Positions 17,171 to 27,300 of a DNA stretch of 64,000 nucleotides are shown here, one piece after another. The position numbers and the translations under genes are program-made. The DNA is from JALHST01 sp963798435. Lineage in GTDB: Bacteria > Bacteroidota > Bacteroidia > Flavobacteriales > Flavobacteriaceae. Position 1 is the first letter of the stretch. Every line of letters begins with the position of its first letter. The notes under the pieces were generated by a model. It searched no databases, was not told where the DNA came from, and saw only the letters and a program-made list of their open reading frames with translations. The DNA lies in contig CAWCTF010000004.1 of assembly GCA_963798435.1 (NCBI GenBank), positions 930,001-994,000 of the forward strand, given 5' to 3'.

Positions 17171-19798
17171 TTATTCCTCAATATCCAGCAGTAGGTTTGC
17201 GACTAATGCGGTCCATCCGGTTTGATGCGAGGTACCTAGACCCTTCCCATTGTTGCCGTCAAAAAATTCATAGAATAAATGTTCGTTCTTGAAATGTTCA
17301 TCGTTCGTAAAAAATTTCGATTTATCGTCAGCGTGGTATTGATATTTGCCGGCGGTATTGGGTTCGAAGAGCTTGATCAATCTTTTACTGAGTTCATTGG
17401 CGATTTGCTTAAGATTTAGTTTGTTCTTGGATCCTGTTGGGAATTCATATACATATTCATCCCCATAGAACAGGTAGTATTTTCGCAATGACTGAATGAT
17501 CAAATAATTCAATGGCATCCAAATGGGCCCCCGCCAGTTTGAATTGCCCCCGAACATATTACTGCGGCTTTCACCGGGCTCATATTGAATTTGATATGCC
17601 CCGTTGAACTGAAAGACAAACGGATGTTTTTCATGATATTTGGAAAGGGAGCGAATACCATAGTCCGATAGAAATTCATCTTCATCTAAAAGGCGTTTGA
17701 GCAAATGCCCCAACCGAAATCCGCGCATAATTGAGAACAAATAATTGCTTTCCCAATTGGCCTCTTCGATATTTGAAATCAAGGAGGCCAAATCAGGCCG
17801 TGTTCTGACGATTTCGGCTGCTCTAACCTTAAATTGCTTTAGTTGCTCGAAAAGGTCTTTGTGAATGATTTCGACGGCAAATAATGGAATAATGCCCACC
17901 AATGATCGCACCTTTAAACGGCTTGTCATGCCATTCGACATTTCGACGACATCATAATAGAAATTGTCCTCGTCGTCCCACAGGGAAATATCCTTTTTGC
18001 CGATATGGTGCATTGCCCAGGCGATGTTCAGGAAATGCCTAAAAAATTTGGCGACGGTCTCTTCATAAATTCGATTCATCTTAGCCAATTCTAAGGACAT
18101 ACGAAGCATGTTCAACGTGAACATGGCCATCCAACTTGTGGCATCTGCCTGTTGCATACGGGTAATTCCCTCGGGCATATGGTTGCGGTCAAAGACGCCA
18201 ATATTATCGAGACCTAAGAAACCTCCTTCAAAAAGATCGGTTCCACTTTTATCCTTTTGGTTGACCCACCACGTAAAATTAATCAGCAATTTTTGAAAGG
18301 CCTTTTCTAAGAATACATAGTCCGAAATACCGGTTCGTTTTTAGGTCTTTTTCATAGACATTCCAAACGGCCCATGAATGTACCGGCGGATTTACATCGC
18401 TAAAATTCCACTCATAGGCCGGAATTTGCCCATTAGGGTGCATATAGTTCTCCTTGAGTACCATCAGTAATTGTTCCTTGGCAAAATAAGGGTCGATCTC
18501 TACAAAGGATACCATGTGAAATGCCAGATCCCATGCGGCATACCACGGATATTCCCATTTATCGGGCATTGAAATGACATGACGATTGGTAAGATGCTGC
18601 CAACTATAATTACGGGCATCGGTGCGGTATGGCTGGGCTTCCCCAGGACCGCCAAAAAGCCATTTAAAGACATCGTAATAATAGAATTGTTTTGACCATA
18701 AGAGTCCTGAAAATGCTTTTTTCGCAAGTTCCTTGTGTGCTTTTGTAAGCTTTCTTTTTAAAAGGTCATCATAGAATTCTTCGCATTCCTGCATTCGTTC
18801 GTTAAACACCTGATCAAAATCGGTCAAATGGATTGTCCAACTTCTTTTTACTTAAACGTACTTTAATGCTTTTTTCCTCACCCGCCTTTAGCCGCAGGGT
18901 GTATCCAAACGGCAAATTTGGATCCGATTCTTATTCTGGATTAATTGTGTGCTTTCCCATCGACTACATAATCGTTTATGCCATCTTTTACATATTCAAC
19001 TTCATTCGGCACATTATAAATGCGTTTGTTATTGGTTTCATTTTCACAGAATAGCTGTTCCCCCTGCTCGTGATAGAAATAATAGCGCCCATTTCGGGTG
19101 CTTCTTGAAAATACACAGCCCTCTGAAAGGGCCTTTATTTTCGGCCGGTTATACCGTTTGTTGTGTTTCCAGAAATTTCGGAACCAAAGATGTGGCAGCA
19201 CATGTATGGTTGCCGTTTTTGGCCCCCTATTGACCGCAGTTACCTTCATGAGGATATCGCCCACATCGGCTTTGGCGTATTCTATAAAACAGTCGAAGTA
19301 GGTGTTGTTCTTAAAGGCTTTGGTATCGAGTAGTTCATATTCAGATTCTTGCCGGCTACGCGCATAATTTTTACTTACCAATTCGGCATACGGAAATTTT
19401 TTCTGAGGATATTTATAGAGGTATTTTGAATACGAATGTGTGGGAGTCGATACCTGATGAAAATAAAGTTCCTTAACATCTTCCCCATGGTTGCCTTGAT
19501 TGTTGGTTAGACCAAACAGGCGTTCCTTTAAAATGGAATCCTTACCGTTCCAGAATGCGGGTGCTAGGCATAATATCTCCCGGGAATCGCAATAGCCACC
19601 AATACCTTCCTCTCCCCACCTGTAGGCATTGCTTCTGGCTTTTTCATGATCTACAAACTCCCATGCTTGGCCGTTGTGACTATAATCTTCGCGAACCGTA
19701 CCCCATTGTCTTTCGGCCAAATAAGGCCCCCATCTTTTCCAATACTTATAATTATCCGGTACTGCCAATCGCTGCTCTTCCGCATTTTTATGGATCAT
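17171..19798 (-). pseudogene. GH63-like (MGH1-type) glucosidase, several frameshifts
   Basis: Three frames (18941-19798, 18279-18827, 17171-18289) form one enzyme of roughly 875 residues of the mannosyl-oligosaccharide glucosidase/GH63 type. The N-terminal part reads LAERQWGTVREDYS and GEEGIGGYCD. The middle part, which starts the catalytic (alpha/alpha)6 barrel, has PDKWEYPWYAAWDLAFHM, and the C-terminal part has NSNWRGPIWMPLNYL and TGWTALVANLLLDIEE. Breaks near 18946, about 18830 and 18320 each look like single extra bases, and an in-frame TAA lies near 18928. It has no signal peptide, so a cytoplasmic alpha-glucosidase role is likely if functional. Confidence 0.82.
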
Positions 19799-20177
19799 AT
19801 ACCTATTTTCATATTAGTTTAATCAGTCTCCTAGGTGCTAACCATACTGCCTATCATTTAAAAATACTAGTTGTATAGAACGGCTGTGTTGAAAACAACG
19901 TTAAAAGTAAGGCATATTCGCATGATTTTTTGGGCGAGTGCCTGGTGGCACCTCAATATTGCCCATTTGTTAATTTTATGCACCTATAATAACGATCTTG
20001 GTAAAAAATAAGGCTTTTAATTGACGATCTTATATTTCGCAGGGTGTGAGCAGGATTTTGTTTTATTACGAAGCGCTCGATGCACTGCCAAAACGTACAT
20101 TATTTAAAAACTTGGCGTATTTCCAAACCTTTTTCCCATTGTTCCGTACATGTATTTATAAACTAAAAAAATACATC
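19799..20177. other. Divergent intergenic region
   Basis: This 379-bp stretch lies between the divergent glucosidase and fasciclin genes and must hold both promoters. A partial -7-like TATATTTC lies at 20031-20038 on the plus strand. No RNA gene or repeat was seen. An in-frame upstream extension of the fasciclin ORF (from 20046) is not convincing, because the signal peptide begins at 20178. Confidence 0.45.
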
Positions 20178-20756
20178 ATGAAAGTATCAAAAATTTTGAG
20201 TAATGCCTTGTTTGCATTGATATTGCTTGTCGGAACGGCTTCTTTTGCCCAGGTAAATGGCATGGAGAAGGACACTAAAATGGTGGGAGGTGCCACCATG
20301 TATCCTTCAAGGGACATCGTCTCTAATGCCGTCAATTCTAAAGATCACACTACCTTGGTCGCGGCCGTCAAGGCAGCTGATTTAGTGGGCACCCTTCAAG
20401 GTCAAGGTCCGTTTACGGTATTTGCGCCAACCAACGCGGCATTCGATAAGCTGCCCATGGGAACCGTGGAATCACTTTTGAAACCGGAAAACAAGACCAA
20501 GTTGCAAGGAGTGCTGACCTATCACGTGCTAGCTGGTAAGTTCAGTGCAAATGATATAATGAAGACCATAAAAAAGGGCAAGGGGAAAGCGGAGTTTACG
20601 ACCGTTAACGGCTCAAAACTGATGGCCATGATGGATGGTAAAAGCCTACTGCTTAAAGATTCAGCTGGGAATATAGCCACCGTTACCATTGCCGATGTCA
20701 ACCAATCGAATGGTGTAATTCACGTGATTGATACGGTATTGCTTCCTGGTATGTAA
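20178..20756 (+). CDS. Secreted fasciclin-domain protein
   Basis: The 192-residue protein starts at 20178, chosen because it gives a standard signal peptide (MKVSKILSNALFALILLVGT, cleavage after FAQ). One complete FAS1 domain follows: the H1-like GPFTVFAPTNAAFDKLP (about residues 76-92), the YHVLAG motif, and the H2-like NGVIHVIDTVLLP at the C-terminus. FAS1 proteins mediate adhesion or act at the cell surface; single-domain secreted versions are common in marine Bacteroidota and are often stress-induced. A strong terminator follows. Confidence 0.93.
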   Translation: MKVSKILSNALFALILLVGTASFAQVNGMEKDTKMVGGATMYPSRDIVSNAVNSKDHTTLVAAVKAADLVGTLQGQGPFTVFAPTNAAFDKLPMGTVESLLKPENKTKLQGVLTYHVLAGKFSANDIMKTIKKGKGKAEFTTVNGSKLMAMMDGKSLLLKDSAGNIATVTIADVNQSNGVIHVIDTVLLPGM

Positions 20757-20783
20757 TTTTTTTAAACTTTGAGCGTACAAAAA

Positions 20784-20811
20784 GGCGATCTGATCATGGA
20801 TCGCTTTTTTT
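20784..20811 (+). terminator. Terminator of the fasciclin gene
   Basis: The stem GCGATC (20785-20790) pairs with GATCGC (20799-20804) around an 8-nt loop and is followed by seven Ts (20805-20811), about 28 bp after the stop codon. Confidence 0.85.
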
Positions 20812-20929
20812 ATGGGTCAAAGTGGTCTTTTTTGCTGATTGCGTAGGAAGGTTTCAGTTCATTTTAAGTGAACGTGACCGAATTGTATTTCCAGAAAGTA
20901 CTCCGGCTATGAATTCAATGGGTAACTGA

Positions 20930-21667
20930 CTAAGAGATTAAGTGCCGAATCAAGTCTATACCTTGGACATATTTAGAGTTTCGGGAAACCCTGGGACCGA
21001 ATTCTTGTGAAATTGACCTTGCTTCAGAATCGTCCTGAAGATCATACTTTAATTCTAGGACAACCATGTCATCAGCAATGCTGAGTTCCGATGACATAGG
21101 GTTGGCATAATCGGGATTGTAGAATCTTTGGTGGAAATCAAGCGTAACCCTATATTTATTGCAAGACGATAAAAAATACCGCCGTTCATACGAGTTAATA
21201 AGTGTAGGTTGTAACTGGTGAAATTTGTTTTTCAAGAAAGGATGATCGTGTAATTTATCAGCGATTATTCTATTGATTTGGAATGAATCGAAGGCGTTTA
21301 AGTCAAAAGTCAAATCTTGTACTTTATGGGTTATTTTGTCACCTACCTCCCCAGATTTCTTTTTGATTTCGATTGTTGGGTTTTCTGCCTTTGTACAATC
21401 CTCCCCATACCATCTCAATCGATATTTTTCCCGTGTTCCGACGCCAGAAACATTTTGTTTATAAAAATTAAGATTGTGGTCGTCAAAATACATATTATTC
21501 ACCCTTCTTTTTTCAAAAATTTCTTTAAAGCCAAAACTGTTTAAATAGAGTTGCTGCACCAAATCCTCCAAATAAGTGCTAAAGAAAATGAATTTACGTT
21601 CATAACGTAAATTTTTTGATGGAAATGGTACGGAAGCCTCCTTGGTTTTATTTACTGCTTTTTCCAT
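20930..21667 (-). CDS. VTC-domain (polyphosphate polymerase-like) protein
   Basis: The 245-residue cytoplasmic protein matches the VTC domain, the tunnel-shaped catalytic fold of yeast polyphosphate polymerase Vtc4. Visible features are RYERKFIF near the N-terminus (the conserved basic ERK strand), NNMYFDD, REKYRLRWYGE, PTIEIKKKSGEVGDK, and a C-terminal VLELKYD strand, together giving the basic and acidic residues that line the tunnel. Bacterial single-domain homologues have been linked to polyphosphate by homology only. Its start overlaps the CotH/beta-helix gene by 20 bp, and DUF4956 is next upstream, forming a conserved trio. Confidence 0.88.
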   Translation of the reverse strand: MEKAVNKTKEASVPFPSKNLRYERKFIFFSTYLEDLVQQLYLNSFGFKEIFEKRRVNNMYFDDHNLNFYKQNVSGVGTREKYRLRWYGEDCTKAENPTIEIKKKSGEVGDKITHKVQDLTFDLNAFDSFQINRIIADKLHDHPFLKNKFHQLQPTLINSYERRYFLSSCNKYRVTLDFHQRFYNPDYANPMSSELSIADDMVVLELKYDLQDDSEARSISQEFGPRVSRNSKYVQGIDLIRHLIS

Positions 21668-24644
21668 ATTCGTTTCCGTACATTTTATCGATTACCCTAG
21701 CGCTTTTCGATTCGACGAGCTTGCCATCTATGCTTAATGCAGAATTTTCTTCAATTAAATAATCCAACCCATTATTTAGGAGGGTTAAGTTGGTAAGCGC
21801 AATCGTACCCGGACCATACTCGCTTTTCTTCTGAAAGCTTGAAATGGCCAATTGGGAGTTGGTAATGTTTACACCTTTCAATTGTATGTCGGATAAATCT
21901 TTACTAACCACCCCAATTTCCCCACCTACAATTTTGACTTGGCTTCCTGCCATTTTACTGCCTTCCCCAATACTTATGGCTTTGTCAGATGCATTGGTAA
22001 CTACAATATTATAAACTTCTATAGTTGAACCTGAAACATCGATACCATCATTACCACAATTAAAAAAAGTACAGTTCTCCAGTTTTCCTATAACAAAATC
22101 ACCGTCAAAGGCATCAGAAAAGGTATCGCTGAAGGTAACCGAATCTAGATAAAAATCGGATCTGATAATATTCAATCCATCCTCACATCTGTTTTTTTCA
22201 AAATTTGAATTGGTTATGTTAACATTAGCTTCATTAAAATTAACAGATCCAGTTAGGCTCCAATCCATGGCACTTGGGTTAGATAGATTGTTGAAAAAAC
22301 AATGATCTAAAATAGAAAGTTGATTGCAATTGGAAACTAAAATCCCATTACCGGTGCCATCTGACGAAAAGAATTTAATGGGGGAATTCTCAGTTCCTTT
22401 ACAGATCATTGGTGAATACGACAAGATTGAGGCTTGATTCGTTAAATCTAAGCTGAATCCTTTTTCAATTTGGAGTGTGAAGCCCGCCGGGATTCGAATT
22501 GTTTTGTTAATTCTATATGCCCCTGACTTAAAATTTATGATTTTGTCTTTTTCGTTAACCGAGATAAATTCAAAATCTTCTGGCTTAAAATCCGATAATT
22601 GCCTATATCGTATTGCGAAATCGGGATTTTCTTCCCGATAAGGAATAATTGTACCGTAATCATTATATGTTGCTCCTAAGACTTTGAAATCTACACGTAT
22701 TTTACTAACATCCTTTGGATACCGAAATTCACCCTTCTTATTCTTTTTGGAAACAAAGGCATTTACAAAAGAGGCCTTTAAGGGAACCGTTATGTTTTTC
22801 TGTTCATTTGGGAAAATGATGGCATTATGGATTGTTTTTGAGAGTTTCGTTCCTTTTTGAGTTTCCAAGGAATTGATGGTAATCGGAAAATTGGAAATAT
22901 TCTTGATGCTTAAAATCATTTCCTTGGAAGTCTGATTGTATAAGTGGGAAATTATCGAATTTGAAGGATAGATTTGTTTTTTAATAAGATTACTGTTGTT
23001 TTCTAGTATAGAACGGTCAAAATTGGTGTCAAATTCGGTATTTAAATTAATCATTAATGCGTTTAGCTGTTCATAATTTAAATCGTAAAGGTTTTGGACG
23101 AATTTACTGCTACTCACTAATTCTAACTTCTCGATTAATTTTTGTTGGTATAGGGTGTCATTTTCGGAAAGCACATAATGCGTTATTCCACTTATTTTAT
23201 TGCCAGAGTTCGAGTCATACGAGATAGGTTCTAATTTGTTGGTAACAGGATTATAATAAATGCGAAGATTATGCCATACTAATCCGTGATAGCCACCAAA
23301 TAAATTCGATAGCGCTACAAAAAAAGTCAATTTATCAATGTCGAATACTTCAGAAATTTTCAACTTCCCTTTTCGTAAGCCCTGGAGGAGATTCTTTGCA
23401 ATGTCAAATTGTTTTTTTAGGGTTGGCGAAGCCAACACCTTATTTTCATTAAATACTGAAATTGGGGCAGTATAGATTGAATATAAGTCCCTGTCTGCAC
23501 CCGCATGTGGCAAATTAAGCTCTCTTTGCTTGGTTCTGTCGGCCCAAAGAATTGATTCATCAAAATTTAGAATAACGCCTTCCCTTCTCTTATTGTTTTC
23601 AATTAGAATCTTGTCAAAAGATTCTTCAATCGCCATTATTCCCATATCTTTTTTGAGCATAGCGTCTTTATCTTCAATTTGTAAATCGACATTTATAAAA
23701 TCGTAACGCAAACCGATCAGGTCATTTTCTTTCAATACTTTGTTAAACAACCATTCCCAAACATAGTTTCGTACCTTAGGTTGCTGGATCGAAAATTTAC
23801 TCATTCCGAAAAGGGTGTTTTCTCCCTCTAGTTTTACTTTAAACGACCATTTAACCGAATCCTTTAAATGGTCGGTCCAATCTCCTTTTAATCGCAATTC
23901 CGATTTCAGTTCGCTTTTGTTTTTTGCTCCTATTTTTGCTTTTACAAAATCACCGTCGTCTGATGATAAAATGCCTATTTTTAAGGCGCTTTTTCTTTTA
24001 TCACTTAGTTTTTTGAATTCTTTGGCCTTTATTGTGATTACTATTTTTTCCAGATTATTTTTAGAATTTGATAGCGGGATATGGTCAAATCTGAGCTTGG
24101 TCAAATCATAAGATCTTCCAATTCCTTTTTTGTAGCGTCCAGTATTTATAAAGTCTATGTTGTCAAGGGTCATAGATTTGTGTTGAAAAAATCTTTTAAA
24201 CACAAAATATTTTTTCCCATCAATTTTTACTTCAGTAGGCTTGGCCATAAAGTCCATGTTGATATATTCGCCTGTACCATTGATTTTCCATTCCGTTTTA
24301 TCTTTTAGATAAACATGAAGAAAAAATACATCATTCAGCTGGTCTTTAGTCAGTGGGGCATTGTACACATAATATAAGTTTGTGTTGCCCATTTCATTAC
24401 TAAGATGAATTGAACAAATCGAATCTTGATGAATAGTATTTACGTTATTGGTAATAATGCTCTCGATACTGTGAGAACCTAAGAGAACCGTTGGAGACTC
24501 AAATTCATTTACTTTTTTTTCACTTTTCTCAGGTACCTTGTCTTTCTTGACGACAAATTGTAGGGAGAAAAGAATCAACGGAATTATTAATAACAAAGGA
24601 GTGATAAACTTGAAAGACCCCTTTTTCTCATTTTTTATTTTCAT
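21648..24644 (-). CDS. CotH kinase-like protein with C-terminal parallel beta-helix
   Basis: The 998-residue protein has an N-terminal membrane anchor (about residues 12-31). A central CotH-like region (about 230-560) contains KFSIQQPKVRNYVWEWLFNK and the GLVWHNLRIYYNP...LEPISYDSNSG strand pair that corresponds to the metal-binding aspartate region of CotH kinases. A linker is followed by a right-handed beta-helix (about 730-970) with NCTFFNCGNDGIDVSGS-type rungs. CotH proteins phosphorylate spore-coat proteins in Bacillus; the role in non-spore-formers is open. The 20-bp overlap with the VTC gene shows tight coupling. Most of the protein should be outside the cytoplasm. Confidence 0.85.
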   Translation of the reverse strand: MKIKNEKKGSFKFITPLLLIIPLILFSLQFVVKKDKVPEKSEKKVNEFESPTVLLGSHSIESIITNNVNTIHQDSICSIHLSNEMGNTNLYYVYNAPLTKDQLNDVFFLHVYLKDKTEWKINGTGEYINMDFMAKPTEVKIDGKKYFVFKRFFQHKSMTLDNIDFINTGRYKKGIGRSYDLTKLRFDHIPLSNSKNNLEKIVITIKAKEFKKLSDKRKSALKIGILSSDDGDFVKAKIGAKNKSELKSELRLKGDWTDHLKDSVKWSFKVKLEGENTLFGMSKFSIQQPKVRNYVWEWLFNKVLKENDLIGLRYDFINVDLQIEDKDAMLKKDMGIMAIEESFDKILIENNKRREGVILNFDESILWADRTKQRELNLPHAGADRDLYSIYTAPISVFNENKVLASPTLKKQFDIAKNLLQGLRKGKLKISEVFDIDKLTFFVALSNLFGGYHGLVWHNLRIYYNPVTNKLEPISYDSNSGNKISGITHYVLSENDTLYQQKLIEKLELVSSSKFVQNLYDLNYEQLNALMINLNTEFDTNFDRSILENNSNLIKKQIYPSNSIISHLYNQTSKEMILSIKNISNFPITINSLETQKGTKLSKTIHNAIIFPNEQKNITVPLKASFVNAFVSKKNKKGEFRYPKDVSKIRVDFKVLGATYNDYGTIIPYREENPDFAIRYRQLSDFKPEDFEFISVNEKDKIINFKSGAYRINKTIRIPAGFTLQIEKGFSLDLTNQASILSYSPMICKGTENSPIKFFSSDGTGNGILVSNCNQLSILDHCFFNNLSNPSAMDWSLTGSVNFNEANVNITNSNFEKNRCEDGLNIIRSDFYLDSVTFSDTFSDAFDGDFVIGKLENCTFFNCGNDGIDVSGSTIEVYNIVVTNASDKAISIGEGSKMAGSQVKIVGGEIGVVSKDLSDIQLKGVNITNSQLAISSFQKKSEYGPGTIALTNLTLLNNGLDYLIEENSALSIDGKLVESKSARVIDKMYGNEYGKSSK

Positions 24645-24700
24645 GATGGTCCTTTTAAGGTTTAAAACGGTGCGATAGCGTGGATGCGTTAGGCATCCGC

Positions 24701-25378
24701 TTAAATGCTACTATCAATAAAAGTGATGTTGATATCCTTGTCTAAAATCACGAGTTCTTTGGCAATAATTTGAAGGCCTTCTAGATTGGCCAAATTGATT
24801 AAAAAATTGATATCAATACTTTTTTCAGTCATATTAAGCCTTTTCATCTCCAACTGATTGGAATTCTTAGTCAATACGGCACTGATTTGTTCAATCATAT
24901 CATTTTTATTCCTGCCTTCAGCTGGGAGGCTTAATAGCAAATTTTGCGAAATAGCACTTCCCAATCTGTTTTTTTTCATCAAAATTATGACCAATAGTAG
25001 CACGATAAACCCAATGAATGTGGGTGCAAACTGATTGGCACCCATTCCTAGGCCCACAGCGATGGAGATAAAGAAAAACCCTAATTCCTCGGGTTCTTTT
25101 ATCGCTGTTCTAAACCGCACTATTGATAATGCCCCAACCAAACCCAATGAAAGGGCCAAGGAAGATTTTACAATCGATATTATAATAAAAGTGGTCACTC
25201 CAACCAAAATGAAAACGCGGGATAACTGCTCTCTATTGGAAATGGAATGGCCATATTTTATATATAATCTGGAAAGGATGAAGAGAAGTATAACGGCAAT
25301 TACAATATTCAGTATAAAAGTGATAATAGAAAAATTATCTTGAGGGTTTATCTCGAATTGATTGAGTAATTCATTCAT
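24701..25378 (-). CDS. DUF4956 membrane protein
   Basis: The 225-residue protein has four predicted membrane helices in its first 140 residues (about 20-40, 53-72, 76-92, 105-132) and a soluble C-terminal domain resembling a small ACT- or MgtC-like regulatory fold. The SLALSLGLVGALSIVRFRTAIKEPEEL segment is the hallmark of DUF4956. Its partners in many bacteria are VTC-domain and CotH proteins, as here (56 bp to the CotH gene, same strand). Its function is unknown; a channel or transport role for a phosphate polymer is speculation. A small hairpin (24682-24698) lies in the gap to the CotH gene. Confidence 0.88.
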   Translation of the reverse strand: MNELLNQFEINPQDNFSIITFILNIVIAVILLFILSRLYIKYGHSISNREQLSRVFILVGVTTFIIISIVKSSLALSLGLVGALSIVRFRTAIKEPEELGFFFISIAVGLGMGANQFAPTFIGFIVLLLVIILMKKNRLGSAISQNLLLSLPAEGRNKNDMIEQISAVLTKNSNQLEMKRLNMTEKSIDINFLINLANLEGLQIIAKELVILDKDINITFIDSSI

Positions 25379-25663
25379 GGTTTTCGGGTTAATTACATTT
25401 TTACCAAAAGTAATAGTATTTTTTTTAATCGTTGTTTTTGGCCGACTTTAGAAGGTATAGAAACCCATTCGCAATAAGTATAAGAGGTTATTTGATGTGG
25501 TCAACTGAATGATTAATTCATGGTGTCAAGAACAAATGGGGTTATTTAAGAAGAAGAAAATTCCAAAAAACCGCCATTAAATTTCCTTCAATACCGATCT
25601 ACTATCAATGCAAGTTATACAAAAAACGGCTGCCGAAATTTAAGATCAGGGTTTAACTTCGCT

Positions 25664-26518
25664 TCATTTGCTTTTAAGATCACTGATTAGTTTAAATTCA
25701 TAAGTAAGTTCTTTCTTGGCGATGTCATGATGAAATAAGAGTGCCTTATTGCCAACTTTGCCTGAATAGATTCCGGAAGCAAGAAGATGAATTCCGTCTG
25801 ATGTGGTATATTCAAATTCTTTCGCATGAAATCCTATATCACCACTAATACAATAGACTTCCATACCTTTCTTTTTTACTTCCAACAATTTGGGGTATAA
25901 TTCCGTATAAAAATTATTTGGATTTATACAATGGAAACAATCCCCGAATCTACCGTTTGAGATTTCTGCGATTTGAGGTTCTAAGTCAGTATTCCCATAC
26001 ATCCATACGAGTTTGTGAAGCAAAATAATCAGATGGGATGAATCTTGGATCGTATCGACAATTCCTTCAAAAAATTTTTTTTGAGCTCCAACAATATTAC
26101 TCAGGCTATCTTGTGTATCCAGAACAACAATGGTAAGTCCATTTTTATTATACGCATAAAAAGGAGGCCGGTGTGTAAATTTTTGGATTCTATTTAAGTC
26201 GGAATAATCATGATTCCCCAGCGACCATAACGTGTTTTTGTTTCCAATGTCAAAAACAGAGTCAACATGGGTTATTGTCTTATCATCGGCTGATGTTAAT
26301 TGTGCCATGTCGCCCCCAAGCCATAACATGTCAAATTCATTAAAGTCAAGCCTTTCTACAACACTGTCCATTTGTGGATTGGTATTGGTCCTAGTATGCG
26401 CAATATGAATATACTTTTTTATATCAGGTATCGTAACCTGTGATGTTATTTTATCGTTTTTACAAAAAACCAAAAGCATCAATAATAAAGGTATCAGTCT
26501 TAAAAATATTTTAGTCAT
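25664..26518 (-). CDS. Calcineurin-like metallophosphoesterase, probable lipoprotein
   Basis: The 284-residue protein begins with a lipoprotein-like signal (LIPLLLMLLVFC followed by KND). It carries metallophosphoesterase motifs: GGD in MLWLGGDMAQ, GNHDYS, LLHKLVW, and SGDIGFH near the C-terminus. The usual first DxH motif is replaced by IAHTRTN, keeping only the histidine. It lies 285 bp upstream of DUF4956 on the same strand and may belong to the same module, perhaps trimming a phosphate product outside the cell. That functional link is inference from position. Confidence 0.82.
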   Translation of the reverse strand: MTKIFLRLIPLLLMLLVFCKNDKITSQVTIPDIKKYIHIAHTRTNTNPQMDSVVERLDFNEFDMLWLGGDMAQLTSADDKTITHVDSVFDIGNKNTLWSLGNHDYSDLNRIQKFTHRPPFYAYNKNGLTIVVLDTQDSLSNIVGAQKKFFEGIVDTIQDSSHLIILLHKLVWMYGNTDLEPQIAEISNGRFGDCFHCINPNNFYTELYPKLLEVKKKGMEVYCISGDIGFHAKEFEYTTSDGIHLLASGIYSGKVGNKALLFHHDIAKKELTYEFKLISDLKSK

Positions 26519-27300
26519 TATGTTAACGTAATTAATTCGTTTTAAAAGTATACTATTATTAGATGCGGAAGACTAATTTGGGTTTTAGAACCATCTATCA
26601 ACCGCTCAAAAAGCAGGTATTTTCTAATTGGAAAGGTAGTAATTAATGAAGACAGGGTCGGGGTTCAGCCCCTATTTCTCAATGCAGTCATTAAAGAAAA
26701 GACAGAGCTCCATACTTTTTTATTGTATAGGCATGTACCATAAATAATAATTGGGAAACCGTCTGATGTTTTTCTTACCTTTTGTTTAATTTTATTTGAA
26801 TACCCATAGGGTCGAGAATAATTTTCTAAAACCTTTAAAATAAGGTATTTTTCTTTAATAGATCGACGCCAGTTACTTTACTCTCCGTATATGCCTGTAC
26901 CTTCCTGTTCTCTAATTGGATTAAGTACTGGACAAATTAGGCTCGGAAAACGACGGTTTCCATGAATGCTCAGCAGAACAGGCCGAAAAGCCATTCAGGA
27001 ATTGTTTTTCCTTTGTTGATCTCCACATGGATTCCATTTTACAAATAAGATCCAGAAGATCCTCAACCGTTACTAATGGCCAAAGCATTTCGGGATAGTC
27101 GATCACGATTTTATTCATTGTCACAACCCATAGATAATTGACTCCGCTTTAATAACGGGCACGCTGAATGGAGCACGTTGGAAATAATAGGATTATGGGC
27201 CTTTAACCTCAACAATAATAGGGGTTTTTGCAACATTGTGATGTATGTTCACAACATTGAACAATATGGGTCTGATTATACGATTAACTTAGCCAGTACA
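26519..27300. other. Intergenic region with one weak ORF
   Basis: About 780 bp separate divergent genes. The only frame of note (26921-27124, minus, 67 codons) has no recognisable homology, no strong start and no clear context, so I do not call it. No tRNA or repeat was recognised. The promoters of the phosphoesterase and of the secreted repeat protein should lie at its ends. Confidence 0.4.

Noticed and set aside
20046..20177. Longer N-terminus for the fasciclin protein
   Set aside because: The upstream codons do not look like a signal peptide, while the ATG at 20178 gives a standard one.
26921..27124. A 67-codon minus-strand ORF
   Set aside because: No homology recognised, isolated in a long intergenic region, composition not convincing. 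It could be a fragment of a lost gene.
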